The notes: generated by a model from the letters alone, not told the origin. A DNA stretch of 39,032 bases from an uncultured Muribaculaceae bacterium (GCA_944321875.1 CALUMX010000029.1:1-39032), one strand, 5' to 3'. Counted from the first letter of the stretch, positions 17,463 through 25,355 are shown. Numbers and translations are program-made.

Positions 17463-18362
17463 TTATTCCCATAATTCTTCTTTTTGCCACTCCTTATTAA
17501 ATCCCATTGCCGTAATATCTATTGATGGGAAATCTGCCAACAAGTTAGAAAGTTTTTCGTTGAAATTATTGTTGGGAGATACTGAAGATAGGAAATAGCG
17601 AATTATACACAAACGGTAATAAATTCGCTTCTTGTCTAGTTTAGAAGTATCAATCCATGCGCTTTTAGTCTTTTTGGGTTCTGCCGGATTTAACATAAAA
17701 TCCCTATTCCAAACTCTTGCATGATGGCAGCACATATTTCGTAAATTGGCAAGTACGGTCAACCACGATGTGAAAACCTGTGGCTTCAAACCGAAATAAT
17801 CAGCAATGCGTTTCATCAGTTGATTGCTAGCAATATTGGAATAAATATAGTTCAAGTTCCCGAAAGACAACACTTCGGTTATCATCCATGCAGGAGGATA
17901 ATTTTCGATATAATTACATCTAAAATCTTCGATGTAATCTTCCTTACTTGAGGCCAGTTCCTTTTCTATGATGGCCAATGTTTGATTAAATTTATCTGCA
18001 CTGGCAAAATATTCGAGCTTTGTTATCCAATACCTATCATTCAATTCTTGGCATCCTAAATTTGCCAATGCACTACGGATGGCAACTTCAATTTTCTCTA
18101 TTTCGTTGAAAAGAAGAATACGTAATTTCTTGTCAAAGCGATAGAGAGTCAAGGCCTGTTCAAAAGTCGTTCCCTCTTTTAATAATAAATCACTCTTAGG
18201 ACTTTTATAAAAAGGGTAAATATATGCAGACAACCTATGATAACCAATGTTCATCAAATAATTCCCTACAGTATGCTCATCTTTTATAAGCATACCCCTT
18301 GATTTTAGGATTTGAACAATTTGTTCTGGAGATGAATATGGCTTGGAGAAATTTGTTTTCAT
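17463..18362 (-). CDS. Abi_2 (AbiD/AbiF-type HEPN) abortive-infection protein
   Basis: Phage-defence or toxin-like protein of 299 residues of the Abi_2 family. The N-terminal part has YSSPEQIVQILKSRGMLI and YLMNIGYHRLSAYIYPF. The middle has YRFDKKLRILLFNEIEKIEVAIRSALAN. The RNase-type HEPN motif is LRNMCCHHARVWNR, with the expected R...H spacing. The family is thought to halt phage growth by cutting RNA. The gene is much more AT-rich than its neighbours and stands alone between a glucosidase and a DUF5672 gene, suggesting acquisition. An in-frame ATG at 18401 inside a leader hairpin would add a 13-residue hydrophobic N-terminus (MLKSAGRFFIILI). ATG 18362 is preferred because the family pattern begins right after it. 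Confidence 0.88.
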   Translation of the reverse strand: MKTNFSKPYSSPEQIVQILKSRGMLIKDEHTVGNYLMNIGYHRLSAYIYPFYKSPKSDLLLKEGTTFEQALTLYRFDKKLRILLFNEIEKIEVAIRSALANLGCQELNDRYWITKLEYFASADKFNQTLAIIEKELASSKEDYIEDFRCNYIENYPPAWMITEVLSFGNLNYIYSNIASNQLMKRIADYFGLKPQVFTSWLTVLANLRNMCCHHARVWNRDFMLNPAEPKKTKSAWIDTSKLDKKRIYYRLCIIRYFLSSVSPNNNFNEKLSNLLADFPSIDITAMGFNKEWQKEELWE

Positions 18363-18374
18363 GATAAGTATAAT

Positions 18375-18421
18375 AAAAAAACGACCCGCCGATTTGAGCA
18401 TTGTGAAGAGGCTTGGCGGGT
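18375..18421 (-). terminator. Terminator-like attenuator in the Abi_2 leader
   Basis: On the minus strand, ACCCGCC (18415-18421 on the plus strand) pairs with GGCGGGT (18384-18390) around a 24-base loop, and seven Ts follow after CG. It lies after the promoter and before the preferred Abi_2 start, so most transcripts should end here unless it is read through. The loop contains the alternative in-frame ATG at 18401. Confidence 0.65.
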
Positions 18422-18431
18422 TCTAATGGCA

Positions 18432-18463
18432 CAAAAGTAGTAAAACTATTTGACATAGTCAAA
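18432..18463 (-). promoter_or_regulatory. Complete -33/-7 promoter of the Abi_2 gene
   Basis: TTTG (18460-18463), 20 bases, then TACTTTTG (18432-18439), all on the minus strand. This matches the Bacteroidota promoter arrangement. The transcript would begin near 18425, just before the attenuator-like hairpin. Confidence 0.68.
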
Positions 18464-18465
18464 TA
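18447..18465. promoter_or_regulatory. 19-bp palindromic operator candidate
   Basis: Perfect arms TATTTGAC and GTCAAATA flank the spacer ATA. The palindrome contains the -33 box of the Abi_2 promoter, so a dimeric repressor bound there would block it. Confidence 0.62.
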
Positions 18466-18645
18466 ATTCAACTGTTATTTCTTTGAAGCATAGTTCTTAA
18501 GGCGATTCCATACCCCACGGATATAAGCCGAAGACTTAATATGTTATCACAGAAGTAAAACCAGTGTAGTAAATCATATAACTTATATCATAGCTTAACG
18601 GCCTGTACTCATGGTGGCGAGTACAGGCCGTTAGTTTTATTTTGC
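18466..18645 (+). ncRNA. Possible divergent small RNA beside the Abi_2 gene
   Basis: This stretch holds no credible gene but ends in a strong hairpin whose T-run faces the plus strand. A TTTCTTTG near-match to the -7 box is at 18478-18485, and the palindrome offers a TTTG on this strand, though the spacing (25 bases) is too long. It would give an RNA of roughly 150 bases divergent from the Abi_2 gene. Imperfect direct repeats start with CATAG at about 18490 and 18590. This is a hypothesis resting mainly on the orphan terminator. Confidence 0.25.
18596..18645 (+). terminator. Strong hairpin with plus-strand T-run
   Basis: Perfect 15-bp stem (18596-18610 with 18619-18633), 8-base loop, then GTTTTATTTT on the plus strand. 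No known plus-strand gene precedes it. It may also serve the minus-strand DUF5672 gene ending at 18637, but on that strand no T-run follows. Confidence 0.75.
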
Positions 18646-19419
18646 GGTGGGGCCGAGGATAATCGGGAACCAGAAACGGCGCATCTTGCGCTTGTACCAG
18701 GCGTGGCAGCCGAAGGGCAGGCGGTGATGGTTGCGGCGGAAACAGAGCCGCGGATATTTGTCAAAGGCGAAATCCAACGCTTCCTGCACCGTAGGATAGC
18801 GGAACGAGGGTTCACGACGGCGTACCTCAACGCTGAAGAATACGTCTTCGTTAAACAGATGGTGACGGTGTGAGAGATAGGCGGCCGCGACGTCGCTGTA
18901 TTTCTCCAGTACGGCGATATGCGCGTCAACACGACGCAACGACAATCCGCCGTTACCCACCTTGTCGCGCGTAATGCTGCGGTGTGGCAGCCCCTTCCGC
19001 GCCAACCATTTCCGCTTCATCCACGAGCAAAGCCGGTAGAGCGGAAAACGGTAAATGGGTTTCGACAACCAGGGTGCGCCCACATAGTCGTAGCCCTTGC
19101 CGCACCATTCCTTCAGACGGTCACTGAACACGTAGGCATCCAGCTGATAGATGAGTATATACTCCGAGTCGGAGAACCGGCGATAGAACTCCGCCGACAT
19201 CATCAAGCGGTTGTAGCCGGCAATGCCTGCAAAATAATCGTCATCAAAACTCTCCTCCGCAGGCAGATGCAGCAACGAGATGTCGAGGCTGCGAGGCTTT
19301 ACAGCCACAATCCGATGGCGGCCAAGCACTTGCAAGACCTGTCTCAACGAAATCTGTTCGTATTCGCTGAGACAGGTCTTGTATATCGGGATAACAACTG
19401 TTACTTCGTATTTCTTCAT
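18637..19419 (-). CDS. DUF5672 family protein, glycosyltransferase-like
   Basis: A 260-residue protein of the DUF5672 family, which resembles glycosyltransferases and is often found near surface-glycan genes. The N-terminus EVTVVIPIYKT looks like a GT-A first strand. The family core is clear: ILIYQLDAYVFSDRLKEWCGKGYDYVGAPWL (about 89-119), VGNGGLSLRR, FNEDVFFSVE and PFGCHAWYK near the C-terminus. No membrane segment is evident and the protein is basic. It starts 36 bases after the Sel1 gene on the same strand, so it could be read through from the signalling cluster, though its function seems unrelated. The sugar used is unknown. Confidence 0.85.
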   Translation of the reverse strand: MKKYEVTVVIPIYKTCLSEYEQISLRQVLQVLGRHRIVAVKPRSLDISLLHLPAEESFDDDYFAGIAGYNRLMMSAEFYRRFSDSEYILIYQLDAYVFSDRLKEWCGKGYDYVGAPWLSKPIYRFPLYRLCSWMKRKWLARKGLPHRSITRDKVGNGGLSLRRVDAHIAVLEKYSDVAAAYLSHRHHLFNEDVFFSVEVRRREPSFRYPTVQEALDFAFDKYPRLCFRRNHHRLPFGCHAWYKRKMRRFWFPIILGPTAK

Positions 19420-19455
19420 ACGGTCAAATGTACGATTTTTCGTGCAAAATCCCGC

Positions 19456-20652
19456 CTATTGCTTCTCCTTTTCTGCACCTGACACCATTTCCAGCACTTG
19501 CATGCCGCCGCGTTTCGCATTGTTCTCAATCGCAAGCGCCCTGTCGGGGTCGGCCTTTAAGCCTCCCAACCCTTTACGGTGGCACTCGGCCAGCATCCGC
19601 GCTGACTCAATATCGAGCAAGCCCAATTTCTCCACCTTCGAGAAGCATTCCACAGCCTTCGCCATATTCTTCTTTACGCCTTTTCCCTCATAGTAAAGTT
19701 GTCCGAGCAGGCAGAGAGCAGGTGCATAATGGGCATCAGCAACGGGTTGCAGCAACTTCACCGCCTTCTTGGCGTTCTTGCCTTCTGCCATCCGCCTTGC
19801 CTCCAGCACGACAGCCTCCGGCTCTCCTGCGGCTACGGCCTCCGACAGCAGTTTGTCGTCCTTCTCGCCCGCAGCCAGCCAGCGAAGCGTCAACCCCTCC
19901 GTCCATCCATGCGCACGGAGCGTATCGGCACAAGCCAGAGCCTTCACACTATCGCCTTCCACCAATGCCGCCTTTCCCAACATATAGACATAGAAGTCGT
20001 CGTTCCGGTCAGTACCCGCAGAACAATAGGTGCGTGAGAAACGGTTGCGTGAGCCGTTCTCCACGGCTACATCCATCCATTGCAGCGCCTGCGCCATACT
20101 CCGGTCATCTCCCTTCAGAAATGCCTCTGCATACTCCCATTGAGCCACCAACATACCTTCCAATGCCGCACGCTGCAGATAAAGGCGTGATTTTACGCTG
20201 TCGGCCTTCACTCCCTGCCCCTTCGCGTAGCATTGCGACAGATAGAACGAAGCCGGAGCGAAACCGAGGCTGTCGGCTTTTGCAAGATAGCCCACAGCCG
20301 CCTGCTTGTCGGCAACGATGTCGCGGCCCTCCATCAGCAGTTTGCCTGCATAGAAATAGGAAAGCGTATCGCCTTTCGCAACTCCCTCATCAAATACTTC
20401 CAACGCCTTCATCAGTTGCCTCGTGTTGAGATAAAGCACGCCCAGCTCACGCAAAGCCGCCATGTGGCCGAGCTTTGCCGAACGGCCGAAAAGGTCGGCT
20501 GCCTTATCCAAATCGCGTTCCACACCATTCCCGGTCTTATAACTCATTGCCTCGGCATAAAGGCTGTCGGCCTCCTCCACGGGATTTACGGCCTGTGCGG
20601 TCAGCGACATCGCCGCAACGACACACACAAAGATATATTTGAAGTATTTCAT
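19456..20652 (-). CDS. Exported Sel1-repeat protein
   Basis: A 398-residue protein with a signal peptide (1-21, ending AQA) and Sel1/TPR-like alpha-helical repeats along its length. Examples are DKAADLFGRSAKLGHMAALRELGVLYL, YLAKADSLGFAPASFYLSQCYAKGQGV, YLQRAALEGMLVAQWEYAEAFLKGD and APALCLLGQLYYEGKGVKKNMAKAVECFSKVEKLG. Sel1 repeats bind partner proteins or peptidoglycan-linked complexes. It is the last gene of the signalling cluster, 61 bases after the kinase gene, so it could be a periplasmic scaffold or sensor for the kinase or the phosphatase-TonB fusion. That link is inference from position. Confidence 0.88.
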   Translation of the reverse strand: MKYFKYIFVCVVAAMSLTAQAVNPVEEADSLYAEAMSYKTGNGVERDLDKAADLFGRSAKLGHMAALRELGVLYLNTRQLMKALEVFDEGVAKGDTLSYFYAGKLLMEGRDIVADKQAAVGYLAKADSLGFAPASFYLSQCYAKGQGVKADSVKSRLYLQRAALEGMLVAQWEYAEAFLKGDDRSMAQALQWMDVAVENGSRNRFSRTYCSAGTDRNDDFYVYMLGKAALVEGDSVKALACADTLRAHGWTEGLTLRWLAAGEKDDKLLSEAVAAGEPEAVVLEARRMAEGKNAKKAVKLLQPVADAHYAPALCLLGQLYYEGKGVKKNMAKAVECFSKVEKLGLLDIESARMLAECHRKGLGGLKADPDRALAIENNAKRGGMQVLEMVSGAEKEKQ

Positions 20653-20713
20653 GACACGCTCGTATTAGAAAATTATTAATTACACAGACAGATACGCCCG
20701 TCCAAAAGACTCA

Positions 20714-22171
20714 TCAGAACCAAGCTTCTTCCGAACTGCTGCTACTGTTGTCCAGACTTTCATCGTAGACGGCAACCGAATCCGCTACAGGTTCCAGGGA
20801 AGCCGCCTCCTCACTGTTCATCTGCTCCATCAGCTCTCCCAAATGGTCGACGTACTCAAATTCATTATCGTCAAGACCGCTCTGGTACTTCACATTCTCA
20901 CTTCCAACGCCAAACAAAGCCGACAGTCCGGTAGCCCCTACGGAGACAATCAGCACAATAGCTGCTGCTACGACCACCGTCGAGATAACTCCTATCCACA
21001 GACTTCTCTTCTTTTTCGTCGGCTTTACAGGTTCGCTTTTGCGTACCACCGTCTTGTTTGCATCCTTTTTCGGCTGAGCATCACGACGCAATACGGTCGG
21101 ACGTTCCGTGCCGTTGGCATTGCCTCCAGCCCGATTGGATTGAGGGTTGTGAAGCGGACCGGTTATGACTACGTCACCATCCACTCCAGATGCCGGCTTA
21201 ACAACCGGTTTCTTTGCCGGGTCGATTACTTTTGTCTTATTTTCCGGATTAGCCGTCAATGAATGCTCCAATGCCGTAATCAAAGTCCCCACCGTCTGCG
21301 GACGGTCAAATTTCTGATTGGCCATACCGAACACAATCGCATCCTTCAGCTTCGACGACGCAGGAAGCGCGTTAGCTATGTAGTTCGGGGTCATATCCGT
21401 TGAAATAATGGGGTCTTTTCCGGTCAGCATAAACAACAGCGTAGCTGTCAGCGCATAGATATCGGCCGGCGGTGCAAACATCTGGATGCCTGCATACTGC
21501 TCTACCGGCGCGTAACCCTCGCTGCATGCCAACTGACGGATGGACGTCGTCGGACGGCCCTCCTTTGAGAAATGAAGTGCCAAACCGAAGTCAATCAGCA
21601 CCGGAATGCGTCTTCCGTCAGGTGTAATCTTAAACATTACGTTGTCCGGCTTAACGTCAAGGTGCATGATGAGATTGGAGTGCAGGTAATCGACGGCTTT
21701 CATGATAGGCTCCAATACATTCAGCGCATCACGGTCGCTCATCGGTCCGTTCGTGTGAACATAGTTGCGGAGAGAGCCACCGTTGAGAAACTCCATCACA
21801 TAATAGACCGTTCCATTCGCCTCAAACACCTCATTGACCGGAACAATGTTGGGATTCTTTCCGCACAGCTGCTCCAACCGGCGCGCCTCGCCGTAGAAAT
21901 CGTGAAGACCGGTCTCCACCTTGTCTTTCAACGGACGCGAGTAGACCAGTTCCTGACCGCTTGTGCCACCACGCTCGCACGCCTCGTCAAGGAAAAATTC
22001 CTTGATGGCAAAATAGGTAAAAATCGGCACGTTTCCGTATTTCACCGTTGCCGAGACCTTATAAGTAATACCGAAACCTCCGACTCCAAGCACCTGCTCG
22101 ATGCGGTAAGCCTGCTTGCCGCTCTGCAGTATCGTTCCTATCGGAAGCGCATTTTTCATCTTATCTTTCAT
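20714..22171 (-). CDS. Membrane Ser/Thr protein kinase (Hanks type, HLD variant)
   Basis: A 485-residue kinase. The P-loop is GVGGFG (29-34), the ATP-anchoring lysine is K57 in AIKE, the catalytic loop is HLDVKPDN (170-177) and the metal site is DFG (194-196). The usual Arg of HRD is Leu, so this is a non-RD kinase that may not need activation-loop phosphorylation. A Thr/Ser-rich activation segment (TTSIRQLACSEGYAPVEQY) follows. After the kinase domain (to about 300) come a Pro/Lys-rich linker, one membrane helix (391-413) and a short acidic exterior tail ending in a Ser run. A second ATG four codons in (22159) is an equally possible start. It lies 36 bases after the PP2C gene and forms a kinase-phosphatase pair with it. 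Confidence 0.92.
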   Translation of the reverse strand: MKDKMKNALPIGTILQSGKQAYRIEQVLGVGGFGITYKVSATVKYGNVPIFTYFAIKEFFLDEACERGGTSGQELVYSRPLKDKVETGLHDFYGEARRLEQLCGKNPNIVPVNEVFEANGTVYYVMEFLNGGSLRNYVHTNGPMSDRDALNVLEPIMKAVDYLHSNLIMHLDVKPDNVMFKITPDGRRIPVLIDFGLALHFSKEGRPTTSIRQLACSEGYAPVEQYAGIQMFAPPADIYALTATLLFMLTGKDPIISTDMTPNYIANALPASSKLKDAIVFGMANQKFDRPQTVGTLITALEHSLTANPENKTKVIDPAKKPVVKPASGVDGDVVITGPLHNPQSNRAGGNANGTERPTVLRRDAQPKKDANKTVVRKSEPVKPTKKKRSLWIGVISTVVVAAAIVLIVSVGATGLSALFGVGSENVKYQSGLDDNEFEYVDHLGELMEQMNSEEAASLEPVADSVAVYDESLDNSSSSSEEAWF

Positions 22172-22207
22172 AACAACACATTCCTGCTAATTCAGTTAAA
22201 AAGAGGT

Positions 22208-23713
22208 TTAAATCGTGCCGACCGGCAGCTCCGACATTCCGTGTCCCTGATTCGGGCGGGGCTGTTGCGGAGTGCGTGGCAACTTGAACCGAACGACAAC
22301 ATCCATCTCAGAGTCGATTTTCTCGCCCTTATTGTCAGTAGCCGGAATAAACCGCGGCAACTTCATGCACAGGCGTTCAGCCTCCTCGGCAAGCACCTTC
22401 GGAGCCAGCCCCTCGGCTTTCGCATCCTTCACGATACCATCGTCGTCGATTTCGATACGCACTTTCACCTCTCCTTCAATCCTCTTTTTCAAAGCCTCCT
22501 CCGGATACTTCATCTTTTCGGCAAAGAAACGGTTAAGCGCATCCCTTCCTCCGGGGAACTGCGCCGGACGTGCGGATACTGATTCCGCTCCGTTGCCTCC
22601 GAGCAGGTTGCCGAGCAGATTACCCTCCTCGTCAGCCTCCTCACGGGCAGCCTCGCCAGCAGCCGCTCCTGCGTCTTCTTCACCCGTAATACGTTCAATC
22701 AGAGACACATCCTCTCCTTCACGCTCCCGCTGAGACGAAGCCGGATTGCTCTCTTCGTCCGATGAACCCAGCAGGAAATAAGCACCCGCAGCCAAAGCCA
22801 CGACAACCGCCACGACGATGGTCACTATCAGCGGCATATTGTTCTTCTTGCGCTTCTCCTGATTGGCAACCGTAGCAGTCGGCATTGTGCGGACAGCCTC
22901 CACCATAACCGTTTTATTGGGCACGGCAGGGGCAGCGACCTTATCTTCCTCGCCTCTTTCCACCGTATCCACCTGCACGAATATGGCCGTATTGTTGTCG
23001 TCGCTCGACGCGCTCATTTCAGCAAAAATGGCACGTTTCTCCTCGTCGGAAGCAACCGATGAGAGGATGTCGATAATCGACTGGTCGGTCACGTTCTTCA
23101 AAACGCCGTCAGAACAGAGGAAAACATAGTCGCCCGGCTGCACGTTGCTGACGTTGTGAAGCGTAGCCTTCGCGTAGTCCTTGTCTCCCTGCTTGACGCC
23201 CATCGCGCGCGTAATCACGTTACGGTCTGGATGGGTCAGCGCCTCTTCCTCCGTAATGCAACCGTTCTTGACCAGCGCATTGACCAGCGAGTGGTCCTCC
23301 GTCCGATAGACAATACCTTTATCCTTGCGCACATAGTAGACACGGCTGTCGCCTATATGGGCAATGAAACACCCTTTGGCATGAAAGGCGACAAACGTAA
23401 GTGTTGTCGCCATATCACGGTTCTCATCAGTTGCCACCGCTTCCAAATCAGCATAAGCCTTTGCCAATACGCGGTCGAAGTCGGCTTCCGTAAACTCTTT
23501 GCTAAAATCGAAATTCTCCAAAGAGCGGGCAAACGAACGGCACACCGTGCCGCTGGCCACCTCGCCCTTGTCGCTTCCGCCCACGCCGTCACACACCACA
23601 AAGAACGGAGCTTTCATCTCCGGTTTGTCGCTGTCGGGATAGCGCGCATCCTCCTGATTGGAGCGGGAACCGAGCTGGTAGAACGAATATGCTTGCTTTA
23701 GTTGTATTTTCAT
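22208..23713 (-). CDS. PP2C-type phosphatase fused to a TonB C-terminal domain
   Basis: A 501-residue membrane protein with two usually separate domains. The cytosolic N-terminal PP2C domain (1-250) has all metal-binding motifs: RSNQEDA (D22), CDGVGG (42-46), HIGDSRVY (119-125), SDGV (201-204) and DDNNTAIFVQV. A membrane helix (about 293-315) leads to an acidic, low-complexity periplasmic linker and then a TonB_C domain (about 380-478), recognised by AQFPGGRDALNRFFAEKMKYPEEALKKRIEGEV. The phosphatase would reverse the action of the adjacent kinase. The TonB_C part would contact outer-membrane or periplasmic partners. There is no ExbBD gene nearby, and the helix lacks the usual position at the N-terminus of TonB. 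Only 3 bases separate this gene from the upstream FHA gene. Confidence 0.9.
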   Translation of the reverse strand: MKIQLKQAYSFYQLGSRSNQEDARYPDSDKPEMKAPFFVVCDGVGGSDKGEVASGTVCRSFARSLENFDFSKEFTEADFDRVLAKAYADLEAVATDENRDMATTLTFVAFHAKGCFIAHIGDSRVYYVRKDKGIVYRTEDHSLVNALVKNGCITEEEALTHPDRNVITRAMGVKQGDKDYAKATLHNVSNVQPGDYVFLCSDGVLKNVTDQSIIDILSSVASDEEKRAIFAEMSASSDDNNTAIFVQVDTVERGEEDKVAAPAVPNKTVMVEAVRTMPTATVANQEKRKKNNMPLIVTIVVAVVVALAAGAYFLLGSSDEESNPASSQREREGEDVSLIERITGEEDAGAAAGEAAREEADEEGNLLGNLLGGNGAESVSARPAQFPGGRDALNRFFAEKMKYPEEALKKRIEGEVKVRIEIDDDGIVKDAKAEGLAPKVLAEEAERLCMKLPRFIPATDNKGEKIDSEMDVVVRFKLPRTPQQPRPNQGHGMSELPVGTI

Positions 23714-23716
23714 AAA

Positions 23717-24475
23717 TTACGCTTTTTCAAAAATAATCAGAGTCTTCCCCAATACGAACTTATCGCCGAAAGTCAGGTAGACACAATCGCCCGTATTCAA
23801 TTTCCGGTCGTTGAAAATCACCGGGTTCGTTGCATTCAATACCTGCAGCTTATAGTTGACCTGGTCACAGATAATGGCTACCGAACGACGGCTCATCGTC
23901 TCATCGCCTGCAATCGAAATATCACTCGGCGATTCCACACTCTGTCGGCCCACAACCGTCACCTCACGGTCCAAGTCATAACGGACAAAGGACCCTTGCT
24001 TAACCCTGAGGCAACCCGCCTCGAAAGTCCCCGTTCGAAGCAGTTTCGTAGGCTTGCTGGCCGGTTTCGGATTAACCATGCCCGGCTGTTGAGCAGCGGC
24101 CTGCTGAGCAGCACGCTGGGCGGCAGCCTGTTCTGCGGCGCGTTGAGCGGCAGCCTGTTCTGCGGCGCGTTGGGCAGCAGCCTGTTCAGCGGCACGTTGG
24201 GCAGCAGCCTGTTCAGCAGCACGCTGGGTGGCAGCCTGTTCTGCGGCGCGTTGGGCAGCAGCCTGTTCGGCGGCACGTTGAGCAGCAGCCTGTTCGGCAG
24301 CCTGACGATTGGCTTGCTCATACGGGTCTTCTTCTCTATCCACCATCGTCATCCGGAATTTCTTACCACAATGAGGACATTGCAATTCATAAGTTCCGGC
24401 CTTTTTCGGATTCCTCATCCTTATCGCATTCTTGCAATAGGGACAGGTAATGTCAAGTATCTCTTTTAATTCCAT
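23717..24475 (-). CDS. Zinc-ribbon protein with Ala-rich repeat and FHA domain
   Basis: A 252-residue cytosolic protein. The zinc ribbon has CPYC and CPHC (C11, C14, C33, C36). Eight copies of a nine-residue unit, AAEQAAAQR with few changes, fill residues 59-130 and should form a long helix. The C-terminal domain (about 140-252) has the beta-sandwich pattern of an FHA phosphothreonine-binding domain: VVGRQSVESPSDISI, then MSRRSVAII, LQVLNATNPVIFNDRKL. The usual SRxH motif reads SRRS, so one phosphopeptide-contacting position differs. It is likely a substrate or adaptor for the kinase. It sits 13 bases after the glycine-zipper gene and 3 bases before the phosphatase gene. Confidence 0.85.
   Translation of the reverse strand: MELKEILDITCPYCKNAIRMRNPKKAGTYELQCPHCGKKFRMTMVDREEDPYEQANRQAAEQAAAQRAAEQAAAQRAAEQAATQRAAEQAAAQRAAEQAAAQRAAEQAAAQRAAEQAAAQRAAQQAAAQQPGMVNPKPASKPTKLLRTGTFEAGCLRVKQGSFVRYDLDREVTVVGRQSVESPSDISIAGDETMSRRSVAIICDQVNYKLQVLNATNPVIFNDRKLNTGDCVYLTFGDKFVLGKTLIIFEKA
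24086..24301 (-). repeat. 27-bp in-frame tandem repeat, eight units
   Basis: Eight contiguous 27-base units encode AAEQAAAQR-like blocks in the FHA protein. Copies differ mainly at third codon positions, with one Ala-to-Thr change in unit 3 and a diverged last unit. Unit number may vary between strains by slippage or recombination. Confidence 0.92.
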
Positions 24476-24487
24476 TTTCTTCTTTTT

Positions 24488-25327
24488 TTAAACGAGAGAT
24501 GCCGGGTCAATAAGGTCATTCATATAACTGTCGTCCTCATCATAGTGCTCCATCTCGTCGATTTCGTTCTGGGCAATGTACTCGTTTCCTCCCATATTGT
24601 ACTCCAGGTCACTGAGGCTGACACCTCCGTTGATGCTTGCCACCTGATTGCCGTTCATATCCGTGACAACATCCAGCACTAAGTCACCGTCGATATCGAC
24701 CATCATCAAATCAGTTCCCTGAGCGTCCGTAATGTGAGCCGCCGCCATACTCTGTCCGTCTACGGTGTACACCTCACCCAAATCCTGAACGGTATAAAGC
24801 TGGTCAGGAGCTGCCGCATCAAGCGGGTCAACCAATTCACCAGACACTACCGGAACATCGACTTCTACGATTGCCGGATCCGGCATACCGTCAGTATGAA
24901 CATTCGTATCGCCGCCAACTGCCGGGCTCGGTGCTACCGGGTCTACCACGTCAACCTGAGCCGGGTTTCCGGTCGGAACCGTTTGAGGCTGAACAGCATC
25001 GTCCATGCTCACCTGCTCAGGGGATACATAACCATCTCCGCCGTCATTGGCTGCGATGTTCTGATGTATCGCGTCGTCCGAACCATGACCCACCGGAGTT
25101 CCTTCCACTACGTCGTCGCCTGATATCACATCAGAAATTATTGTTCCTGCGGCCACGCCCACAGAAGAACCGATTGCTGCTCCGGCAGTTGCCGATACGA
25201 TATAACTGCCTTTTGACGAACTTTTCTTTACGGAGCCATCCGTCAATTCGAGATTTTCTTGATTCACTGCATACGTCATGCTATCTTCATTCTGGATAGC
25301 TTCCGATTCAATTCTTTTCGTCTTCAT
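24488..25327 (-). CDS. Acidic glycine-zipper protein of unknown function
   Basis: Unrecognised protein of 279 residues. No N-terminal signal peptide is present. Residues 46-69 form a small-residue helix (SATAGAAIGSSVGVAAGTII) like glycine-zipper membrane segments. The rest is strongly acidic, rich in Asp, Val, Pro and Gly, poorly predicted to fold until about 180, and ends with a more ordered part (VYTVDGQSMAAAHITDAQGTDLMMVDIDGDLVLDVVTDMNGNQVASINGG). The DIDGDLVLDVVTD stretch resembles a Ca-binding Asp-rich loop. It precedes the FHA gene by 13 bases. A separate promoter lies just upstream, so this protein starts a sub-operon. It could be a membrane scaffold or phosphorylation target for the adjacent kinase. 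Confidence 0.7.
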   Translation of the reverse strand: MKTKRIESEAIQNEDSMTYAVNQENLELTDGSVKKSSSKGSYIVSATAGAAIGSSVGVAAGTIISDVISGDDVVEGTPVGHGSDDAIHQNIAANDGGDGYVSPEQVSMDDAVQPQTVPTGNPAQVDVVDPVAPSPAVGGDTNVHTDGMPDPAIVEVDVPVVSGELVDPLDAAAPDQLYTVQDLGEVYTVDGQSMAAAHITDAQGTDLMMVDIDGDLVLDVVTDMNGNQVASINGGVSLSDLEYNMGGNEYIAQNEIDEMEHYDEDDSYMNDLIDPASLV

Positions 25328-25355
25328 AGCTGTTGTGTTTTTTTGTTTTCTGATG

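Noticed and set aside
22208..23713. Sequencing frameshift joining a phosphatase and a TonB gene
   Set aside because: A single continuous frame with one internal membrane helix and no internal stop supports a true fusion, though read evidence would settle it.
24086..24301. CRISPR-like regular repeats
   Set aside because: The 27-base units are contiguous without spacers, keep reading frame and encode an Ala-rich block in the FHA protein.
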